Source of the DNA: Propionivibrio sp.
GTDB lineage: Bacteria; Pseudomonadota; Gammaproteobacteria; Burkholderiales; Rhodocyclaceae
Assembly (NCBI GenBank): GCA_003249625.1
Contig: QKII01000114.1
Coordinates: 1 to 30,177, forward strand
DNA length: 30,177 nucleotides
Direction: 5' to 3'
Numbering within the stretch: position 1 is the first letter of the stretch; every line of letters starts with the position of its first letter. A program made the position numbers and the translations under genes. The notes beneath the pieces were generated by a model, which saw only the letters and a list, made by a program, of their open reading frames with translations, searched no databases and had not been told where the DNA came from. Shown here piece by piece: positions 24,351 to 30,177 of the stretch.

Positions 24351-26756
24351 TTATGCTCCTGGCTGATCTTTTTCAGGGTAGAAAATTTTTTCCCGAAGTC
24401 GCGAAAAGGTCTTGATGTAATTGTTGTCGTGGGTTTCGTTGAAGGCCAGTTTAAGCGCGTCGCTCATGATGGCTTCGTCTCGGAAGCGTGCAGTAGGTAG
24501 GCCTGACCAGGCACAGTTGAACGTGCTGTAGGTCGTTACTTTCCAGTCTTCCGTCGCGAGCATCAGCGACGCAATGCGCTCAATCAGAAAAACCTTGCGA
24601 GGGACAGCGCCGGGATAAGTTGTTGCCTGGTTCAGCTCTTGAGCCAAAGAAGAGGTTTTTTCTTCGCAAACCGAGAAAATTCGTTCGCATATTTCCAGCC
24701 AGCGTTTCCAGAATTTCTTGTTCGCGACGAAATAATTGCTGAATACAACTTGGCGAGCGTCCATTACGAGTGACCCGATGTCGACGCTGATTGACAGTTC
24801 TGATGCGACTTGTTTTGCCGAGGACATGAATCCGGGGTCGAAGGCTTCCGCCTGTTCAAAAGTGTTCAGGAAAAAAGCACCCATGTCAGCTTGCGGGCTG
24901 AAGGAAAATACGTCAGTGACCAGGCCCTTTTCGCTCAGGAATTGCCGAACGCTGTTACCGTCCAATCCAGTCTTTTGGGCAAATTTCGGCGAGAAAAATC
25001 CGTAATAGGCGTCATCGTCGAGATCGTTTTCCAATAAGTAGCGCCGGATAGCCCAATATTCTCGCCAATCCGGACGCTCATTGTTCAAGTTGTCCAGGCG
25101 TTCAGTGCCGGTAATGACTTGGGTATTGGTTTCTTCGGAATAGACGATGGTAAACAGCTTGACCCTGTCGCTAGGTGTCGATGCCGATGGCGTTTTGTCC
25201 TCAGACTGGAAATGAATGCTCCCATCTGCGCTCTTGCCCAAGCGCTTCAACTCGGCCAGGCTCATGTTTATGTCGTAGCTTCTGTCCGTCGTGGGTGAGA
25301 AGGCGTCGAGGTGGGCCAAACTCTCCCGGCTAAAGACAAAGGTTCCGACAAGGAAGCGCGGGTGGATGTGATAGATCTTTGGATTGAGGGAAAACAGGGA
25401 GGACGGTGGAATGCCGATTTTGTGCTCTTCGAGGTCCCCGTCGTTTTGCTGGTCTTGCGGATAGAACCACAAGGGCGTGCTCAATGCCAGAACGCTATCG
25501 TCCGACAAGGATTCGAGAAGGCTCCTCAAAAGCTCCTTGGCATGTGGTGCATCGAGATGTTCGATAACATCGAATAGGCAAATGATGTCGTAGGATTTGA
25601 TCTGGGCTTGCGGGATATCGGAGGCGAGTCCATGCCAGATATTGCGATAGTATTTTTTGTCAAATAGCGCTTGGTTGCGGCAGGCGGCGAGATAGCCGTC
25701 GATGCCGTCGATTTCCCAGTGGCGCGTTTCCTCATTGGTTTTGACGATCTCGCCGAGGGAGCCCAAACCGAATCCGATATCGAGCAGGGTGATGTGGCGG
25801 GTTTTGTCTCTGGGAATGTGGCGCACGATTTCTTTGAAGCCGATCGAGTCTCCGCCAAAACGATAGTCACCGTCAGGGACAGGCTCGAGCAGTTGATAAT
25901 TCTCTACGACAGGGGTGATTTTATCTGCGCTATCGTTCACTCCCTCTCGCAGAAATGCCAGCATGGCATTCATGTAGTCCTTGGTCTTTTGGAGGAAGTT
26001 CAGGGCCATGCCATCTTGCTCCTCATTGCGGTCGTGCCTGGTAAACCACTCGTCGCTGCGTTGTGCCCCAGCAGGAAGGTCTGCCGCGCCAATATTCTGT
26101 TTGGTTTTCTTGAAGTATTCCAGGCTCTGCGTTACATAATGGTTGATGCGAAAAACGTCGTAGGTTGGCTGATAGTCGGACATAAGACCGGCGGTAATTG
26201 GCCTCAGGTGCTCGTCCATCGTGCCATTCGCAGTTTCGAACAGGTGGGAGCGATTGGGAAAAACCTGTTCGCCTCCCTTGACGATGCTTTTTATGTGACT
26301 GTTTGCGTAGAAGGTGCTGTCGCTGTGGCGCGGATAATTCTCCAATAGCAGTCCTTCAGGCTCTTCGACATGCCCGTTGCTCCCGTAACATTTCCAGTAG
26401 ACGCCCAGCGCTGACAGCTTTTTGTCCTTGTAGTCTGATAGTGCGTCGGCGATTGAAGCGCTCTGTGTCGGGAAGAGGAACTCGTCACCGTCGATGAAGG
26501 CAATCCAGTCCTCTTTGTTGCCGAAATTGGACCAGGCGTGGTTGTAGGCGATGATTTGCGGCCAGTCATCCGCATCGAGCGAAAACACTTGGATGGGGTA
26601 CTTCTGCGACAGGCGAAGAAGCGTTTCCGTCATGCCGTCTGTTGTCTTGTGGGCGTAAATGTAAAACTGGTCGAACCCGACGGCCAGGTGAAAGGCTAGC
26701 CACTCGACGATGTAGGGATTGCGATTGCGCTGTATCGATGCGATGGCGGTTGTCAT
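24351..26756 (-). CDS. Multidomain glycosyltransferase (GT92-like) - methyltransferase - unknown C-terminal domain
   Basis: An 801-residue protein of three parts. Residues about 1-250 resemble GT92/GT2-like transferases: ASIQRNRNPYIVEWLAFHLAVGFDQFYIY, then the metal-binding-type DGDEF at 89-93 in WIAFIDGDEFLFP, and later HIKSIVKGGEQVFPNRSHLF. Residues about 310-480 look like a SAM methyltransferase: LLDIGFGLGSLGEIV and ICLFDVIEHLDAPHAKELL with STPLWFYPQ. Residues about 535-801 begin KLFTIVYSEET and include DAYYGFFSPKFAQKTG; I do not recognise this part with certainty, although such modules occur in polysaccharide-related proteins. No signal peptide or membrane helix. It converges on the TPR-methyltransferase gene and is followed on the same strand by no other gene. 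A surface glycan or flagellin glycan role is inferred. Confidence 0.75.
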   Translation of the reverse strand: MTTAIASIQRNRNPYIVEWLAFHLAVGFDQFYIYAHKTTDGMTETLLRLSQKYPIQVFSLDADDWPQIIAYNHAWSNFGNKEDWIAFIDGDEFLFPTQSASIADALSDYKDKKLSALGVYWKCYGSNGHVEEPEGLLLENYPRHSDSTFYANSHIKSIVKGGEQVFPNRSHLFETANGTMDEHLRPITAGLMSDYQPTYDVFRINHYVTQSLEYFKKTKQNIGAADLPAGAQRSDEWFTRHDRNEEQDGMALNFLQKTKDYMNAMLAFLREGVNDSADKITPVVENYQLLEPVPDGDYRFGGDSIGFKEIVRHIPRDKTRHITLLDIGFGLGSLGEIVKTNEETRHWEIDGIDGYLAACRNQALFDKKYYRNIWHGLASDIPQAQIKSYDIICLFDVIEHLDAPHAKELLRSLLESLSDDSVLALSTPLWFYPQDQQNDGDLEEHKIGIPPSSLFSLNPKIYHIHPRFLVGTFVFSRESLAHLDAFSPTTDRSYDINMSLAELKRLGKSADGSIHFQSEDKTPSASTPSDRVKLFTIVYSEETNTQVITGTERLDNLNNERPDWREYWAIRRYLLENDLDDDAYYGFFSPKFAQKTGLDGNSVRQFLSEKGLVTDVFSFSPQADMGAFFLNTFEQAEAFDPGFMSSAKQVASELSISVDIGSLVMDARQVVFSNYFVANKKFWKRWLEICERIFSVCEEKTSSLAQELNQATTYPGAVPRKVFLIERIASLMLATEDWKVTTYSTFNCAWSGLPTARFRDEAIMSDALKLAFNETHDNNYIKTFSRLREKIFYPEKDQPGA

Positions 26757-26834
26757 AGTGGGATCTGTCTGGCCGTTAAGCAGGTTGGGGCACTTTTTTG
26801 GCGGATCGAGATGGCGGTATATCCATGCAATGCT

Positions 26835-28646
26835 TCAAGAAATACCGGTCGTTTTCGGTTTCAGTCCATTCAGCAGCGCTTCGTAGTTGCGGACAAAGCG
26901 CCGTGTATCAAAGAGAACGCCCTGGTCTCGGGCGTCGCTCAAGCGATCCCTGATTCGTCGACACGCATCAGGTTCGGAAGCCAGAGCGACCGCCCTGTCT
27001 TCATATTCCTGGAGGCTGTAAGTGATCAGTTCAGGTAGCCCTGCAGCGGTCAGGAGGGCCCCGGCCATGCGTGAGGCGAAGCAGCGTCCGGTCAATGTGA
27101 GGATTGGCAGACTCATCCAAAGCGCATCGTTGGCTGTCGTACCGGCGTTGAATGGAAAAGTGTCGAGAAATAAATCGGCTAACTGATACCGGGCCAGATA
27201 GTTCGGGGGCAAGGTCCGGTGAGCAAAAATGATTCGACTCTCATCGAAGCCGCAGTTTGCAGCGTGAACTCTCAAATTCTCTTCGGCCCACTGGTTGTCG
27301 GATAGTAGCCACAGCACGCTGTCTGGTACACGGCGCAAAATACGCATCCATGTATCGAATATCTCTGGCGTGTACTTGTTGTTGTTGTTGAACGAGCAGA
27401 ATACGAAACCGGTCGCCGGCAGACCACAGCTATTTCTTGATGGTGGCGGGGCACATAGGCGTTGGCGATCGCTGATTTGATAGACCTCCGGCATGTAGAG
27501 CGGTTTCTCCGAATAATAGTGTGCAAATTCTTCGGGGATCAGGAAGCGATCGGCGAGTACGTAGTCGATGCAGGGCAGTCCGGTCGTCGCCGGTAATCCT
27601 AGATATGTGATCTGTATTGGCGCAGGTCGATAGGAAAGCATTGTGGTGCGTGCGCCGCGGGTTTGTCCGTGCAGGTCGATCAGGATGTCGATTTCGTGAT
27701 CACGGATCACCTGCGCTGCGGATCGATCGTCGAGTGAGCCAATCCTTATGAAGTGATCGGCTGCGTCGATAATCCGTTTGCGCAGTGTGGAACCATCTTC
27801 TGGCGACCAGCAAAACGCAAATACCTCGAAATTGCTTCGGTCATGAAGCTCAAAGAGCTCGACCGTAAGCATGGAGACGGGATGCAAGCAGAAGTCCGAT
27901 GAGCAATAGCCAACGCGTATCTTGTCGTGACGATAACCTTCAGGTGGCGCAAGCACGGGCAGATTTGCGGGGATTTTTCTTTGCGAGTAACTCGTTGCTG
28001 CTGCCAGTTGCGCTTCCGGATCGTCCGAAAGGCTAAGCATGGCCAGCGCCGAGGTAGACTCCTTCATCTCCTCCGGTGCAACGTGACCCACGGGCGCATA
28101 AACAGGCCAGCTGCACGTTTTTTCCCTGAGGAAAACCCAGTGGTGGATTGCATCAGGTTGTTGTGGATCCAGCTCGAGGCTCTTTTGAAGGTTGCTCAGC
28201 GCATCGCCAAAGCGCTTCAATGATTCCTGCAATCGTCCTAGATTGTTGTGTGCGGCAATGATTATTCCGTGCTCGTCAGGCTTGTCGGGGCGGGCGTTTT
28301 GCACAACCCATTGCCATTCTGCAATTGCTTCATCGGATCGGCCTTGACGCTCGTAGGCAAGACCAAGATTGAAGTGCGGCTGAATGAATTTCGGAGCGAG
28401 ATGCGATGCTTGCGTATAGGCCTCGATAGCTCCTGAAACATCGTTCTCGCTGAACAGCAAGGTGCCCAGGTTGAAATATGCAAAATGGCTGAACGTTGTC
28501 GGATTCCGCTCAAGCCACGTTCGATAGAGCACTATGGCCAAACTGCGTTGGCCACTTTGTTCTAAAAGGCTGGCTTGTTCGAGTAAACGAGAAAACTCCA
28601 GCCTGCCCGTCCATGCGAGATTGATGATTTCAGCGTAGCCGTCCAT
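26835..28646 (-). CDS. Second TPR + GT41 glycosyltransferase (O-GlcNAc transferase/SPINDLY type)
   Basis: A 603-residue protein with a shorter TPR region (about 17-180, including FAYFNLGTLLFSENDVSGAIEAYTQASHLAPKF) and a full GT41 catalytic region. Key residues are His255 in CSSDFCLHPVSML and Lys424 in FCSFNNNNKYTPEIFDTWMRILRRVPDSVLWLL, the latter close to the human OGT sequence around its UDP-binding Lys. DLHGQTRGARTTMLSYRPAPIQITYLGLPATTG and DLFLDTFPFNAGTTANDALWMSLPILTLTG also match. It lies 78 bases upstream of the GT92 fusion gene and on the same strand, so the two may be one operon. A sigma-28-like sequence at 28693-28719 is weak. Acceptor candidates are flagellin or the neighbouring repeat protein. 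Confidence 0.88.
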   Translation of the reverse strand: MDGYAEIINLAWTGRLEFSRLLEQASLLEQSGQRSLAIVLYRTWLERNPTTFSHFAYFNLGTLLFSENDVSGAIEAYTQASHLAPKFIQPHFNLGLAYERQGRSDEAIAEWQWVVQNARPDKPDEHGIIIAAHNNLGRLQESLKRFGDALSNLQKSLELDPQQPDAIHHWVFLREKTCSWPVYAPVGHVAPEEMKESTSALAMLSLSDDPEAQLAAATSYSQRKIPANLPVLAPPEGYRHDKIRVGYCSSDFCLHPVSMLTVELFELHDRSNFEVFAFCWSPEDGSTLRKRIIDAADHFIRIGSLDDRSAAQVIRDHEIDILIDLHGQTRGARTTMLSYRPAPIQITYLGLPATTGLPCIDYVLADRFLIPEEFAHYYSEKPLYMPEVYQISDRQRLCAPPPSRNSCGLPATGFVFCSFNNNNKYTPEIFDTWMRILRRVPDSVLWLLSDNQWAEENLRVHAANCGFDESRIIFAHRTLPPNYLARYQLADLFLDTFPFNAGTTANDALWMSLPILTLTGRCFASRMAGALLTAAGLPELITYSLQEYEDRAVALASEPDACRRIRDRLSDARDQGVLFDTRRFVRNYEALLNGLKPKTTGIS

Positions 28647-28828
28647 GATATCCGAGAGCGATCATTGCCTTGAAAAGACCTGATGCTGCAGTGTATCGGA
28701 GACAGGCAAGCGCTGCCTAGTCTGCGAGCGGGGTTCGCATGGAATTAGGAGATGTTTATTGTTGCCGTGAGGCTGGATACACCGAGCCTTTTTGCTTCAA
28801 TGGAAACACGGTTTATGACGTCAGACTC

Positions 28829-28860
28829 GGGCGATGAAAGGGTGCCGCCTTTCATCGCCC
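28829..28860 (-). terminator. Stem-loop after the repeat-protein gene
   Basis: GGGCGATGAAAGG pairs perfectly with CCTTTCATCGCCC, a 13-base-pair stem around a six-base loop. It lies 14 bases past the repeat-protein stop. No T-tract follows on the minus strand, yet the stem length and placement suit a transcription end. The rest of the 228-base gap to the GT41 gene holds nothing convincing. Confidence 0.65.
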
Positions 28861-28874
28861 ATCGCCCTGTGTGA

Positions 28875-30176
28875 TTAGAACGTCAATTGCTGAATTTGAT
28901 CGGTCGTCATTGCGGCAACCTGACTTGGGGTCAATGCATTGACCTGGCTTGTGGTCAAGGCTTTTACCTGATCCGTAGTCAAACCGTCGCGAATTTGATC
29001 CGTCGTTAAGGAAGCAATCTGCGTCGTTGTCAGAGCCTGCAACTGATCGGTTGTGATGCCGCCAGATATCTGGTCGGTCGTCAGCGCCTTGATCTGAGTT
29101 GCGGTAAAGGCAGCGAGATCATCCGTTTCCATCGTGCTGACCTGGTCTGTTCCGAGGGCGGCGATCTGTCCTGCAGTCAGCGACGTGATTTGGGCTGTCG
29201 TCAATGCATTCAGATTGTCGGTGGTCAGCGTCGAAATCTGGTCGGTGGAGAACGCAGCAATCTGCGTGGCCTTGAGGTTCTGAATCTGATCAGTGCTAAG
29301 TGCGTTGATCTGATCAGTCGTCAAAGCCTGAATTTGCGTTGCGGTCAGTGCGCCGATGTTGGAAGTGCCCAATGCCTGCAGATCATCGGTCTCGAAATTC
29401 GCGACCTGGCCTGATGTAAATGCGGCGATCTGGGTGTAGAGCAACGCAGCCGCCTGTGCGGTGGTGAATGCGACGACATTATCGGTCGACAGCCCCTTGA
29501 TCTGGGTTGCGGACAATGCGGCGACATCCTCAGTGTCAAGGACCCCGATCTGGTCTGATGTGAGGTTGTTAAGCTGCGTTGTGGTAAGCGCTTGCACTTG
29601 CGCGGATGTCAGCGCCTTGACGTTGTCAGTACTGATGTTCCCGATTTGATCCGTAGAGAAGGCGGCAACCTGAGCGGCCTTGAGGCTCTGGATCTGATCG
29701 GTGCTAAGCGCGTTGATCTGATCCGTCGTCAAAGCCTGAATCTGCGTGGCGGTGAGTGCGCCGATGTTGGAAGTGCCCAGCGCCTGCAGATCATCGGTCT
29801 CGAAATTGGCAACCTGGCCTGATGTGAAGGCGGCGACCTGGGTGTAGAGCAACGCTGCTGCCTGCGAGGTGGTGAGGGCGACGACGTTATCGGTGGAGAG
29901 GCCCTTGATCTGGGTGGCGGAGAGGGCGGCGACATCCTCGGTGCCGAGGACCCCGATCTGATCGGTGGTCAGGGCGTTGAGCTGTGCGGTGGTCAGGGCC
30001 TTGACCTGAGTGGAGGTGAGGGCCTGGACGTTATCGGTGCTGATCTGCGCGATCTGGTCGGTGGTGAAGGCGGCGACCTGAGCGGCCTTGAGGCTCTGGA
30101 TCTGATCGGTGCCGAGGGCGTTGATCTGATCGGTGGAGAGGGCCTTGATCTGTGTGGCGGTGAGTGCGCCGATCTG
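28875..30176 (-). CDS. Giant octapeptide-repeat protein, C-terminal part (putative adhesin/surface protein)
   Basis: The frame is open from the window edge to the stop, giving 433 residues; the true start lies outside. The whole visible part consists of octapeptides of the form [IVL]-x-A-[LF]-[TS]-T-[DA]-[QDN], such as INALSTDQ and IQALTTDQ, about 54 of them. Two units have nine residues. It ends IQQLTF without any separate C-terminal domain. There is no Cys, few charged residues except Asp, and very high Thr/Gln/Ala. Proteins of this kind in related bacteria have been labelled haem-utilisation or adhesion proteins without firm evidence. The Asp-Gln-hydrophobic spacing suggests short helices capped by Thr, or a solenoid; function is unknown. 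Confidence 0.85.
   Translation of the reverse strand, partial: QIGALTATQIKALSTDQINALGTDQIQSLKAAQVAAFTTDQIAQISTDNVQALTSTQVKALTTAQLNALTTDQIGVLGTEDVAALSATQIKGLSTDNVVALTTSQAAALLYTQVAAFTSGQVANFETDDLQALGTSNIGALTATQIQALTTDQINALSTDQIQSLKAAQVAAFSTDQIGNISTDNVKALTSAQVQALTTTQLNNLTSDQIGVLDTEDVAALSATQIKGLSTDNVVAFTTAQAAALLYTQIAAFTSGQVANFETDDLQALGTSNIGALTATQIQALTTDQINALSTDQIQNLKATQIAAFSTDQISTLTTDNLNALTTAQITSLTAGQIAALGTDQVSTMETDDLAAFTATQIKALTTDQISGGITTDQLQALTTTQIASLTTDQIRDGLTTDQVKALTTSQVNALTPSQVAAMTTDQIQQLTF
29037..29444 (-). repeat. 408-bp superrepeat, copy A (most diverged)
   Basis: Seventeen octapeptide units in the order that begins LYTQ-IAAFTSGQ-VANFETDD-LQALGTSN. The first eight units match copy B closely and the later ones diverge, with IAALGTDQ and VSTMETDD appearing. 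The DNA match to copy B is high near 29270-29440 and then falls. Confidence 0.8.
29445..29852 (-). repeat. 408-bp superrepeat, copy B
   Basis: The same 17-unit series as copy A, offset by exactly 408 bases: the shared CGAAATT landmark lies at 29393 and again at 29801. The series is LYTQ-VAAFTSGQ-VANFETDD-LQALGTSN-IGALTATQ through to AAAL. Confidence 0.88.
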
Positions 30177-30177
30177 A
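29853..30177 (-). repeat. 408-bp superrepeat, copy C (cut by window edge)
   Basis: Units IGALTATQ, IKALSTDQ, INALGTDQ, IQSLKAAQ, VAAFTTDQ and so on follow the copy B order and end in the same AAAL/LYTQ junction. Codon choice is very uniform here (ACC, GAT, CAG, ATC), unlike copy A. Confidence 0.85.

Noticed and set aside
28693..28719. Sigma-28-like TAGG-N15-TCCGATAC upstream of the second GT41 gene.
   Set aside because: Only two of four -35 bases and six of eight -10 bases match; not enough to call a promoter.
28770..28793. Short stem with T5 on the plus strand (AGGCT...AGCCT TTTTG).
   Set aside because: The stem is short and bulged, and no plus-strand gene lies upstream of it.

Overview
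The window is almost entirely a chromosomal flagellar gene cluster of a Gram-negative bacterium, followed by a protein-glycosylation and modification block and the 3' end of a very large repeat protein. Its gene content fits a betaproteobacterium, probably of the Rhodocyclales/Dechloromonas type. The reasons are the fliF-to-fliR order, a FleS/FleR-type sigma-54 two-component pair inside the fli cluster, and a flaG-fliD-fliS-fliT block next to a YcgR-type PilZ protein. The genus is inference. No tRNA, rRNA, CRISPR array, insertion sequence or integrase was seen, and no gene-free stretch exceeds 300 bases.

Layout. Positions 1-842 (+) hold the end of flgL and a small putative lipoprotein. Positions 867-11679 (-) form one long, tightly packed operon, transcribed fliF-G-H-I-J-K-L-M-N-O-P-Q-R. 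It encodes the MS ring, the C-ring switch, the export ATPase complex, hook-length control and the export gate. Positions 11764-14757 (+) hold fleS, fleR and fliE; fliE has a good sigma-54 promoter and is followed by a strong stem-loop. Positions 14811-20572 (-) hold ycgR, a stand-alone FlhB C-terminal-domain gene, a second fliK-like gene, fliT, fliS, fliD, flaG and flagellin fliC. A near-consensus sigma-28 promoter lies upstream of fliC.

Positions 20868-28646 hold four modification genes. They are a TPR + GT41 (O-GlcNAc-transferase/SPINDLY-type) glycosyltransferase, a TPR + methyltransferase, a large GT92-like/methyltransferase fusion on the opposite strand, and a second TPR + GT41 enzyme. 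From 28875 to the window edge (-) runs the C-terminal 433 residues of a protein made wholly of octapeptide repeats. These are organised into a 17-unit, 408-bp higher-order repeat.

How the genes work together. FleR, a GAFTGA-bearing enhancer-binding protein, probably drives sigma-54 promoters such as that of fliE. FliA (sigma-28) drives the late genes. The intergenic region between fliC and the first GT41 gene appears to carry two divergent sigma-28 promoters. That would co-express flagellin with a candidate flagellin-modifying enzyme, and the GT41-side promoter has a poly-G tract running through its spacer. The most unusual parts are this promoter arrangement, the octapeptide superrepeat protein beside two GT41 enzymes, the three-part GT92/methyltransferase protein, and the separate FlhB-C/FliK2 pair.
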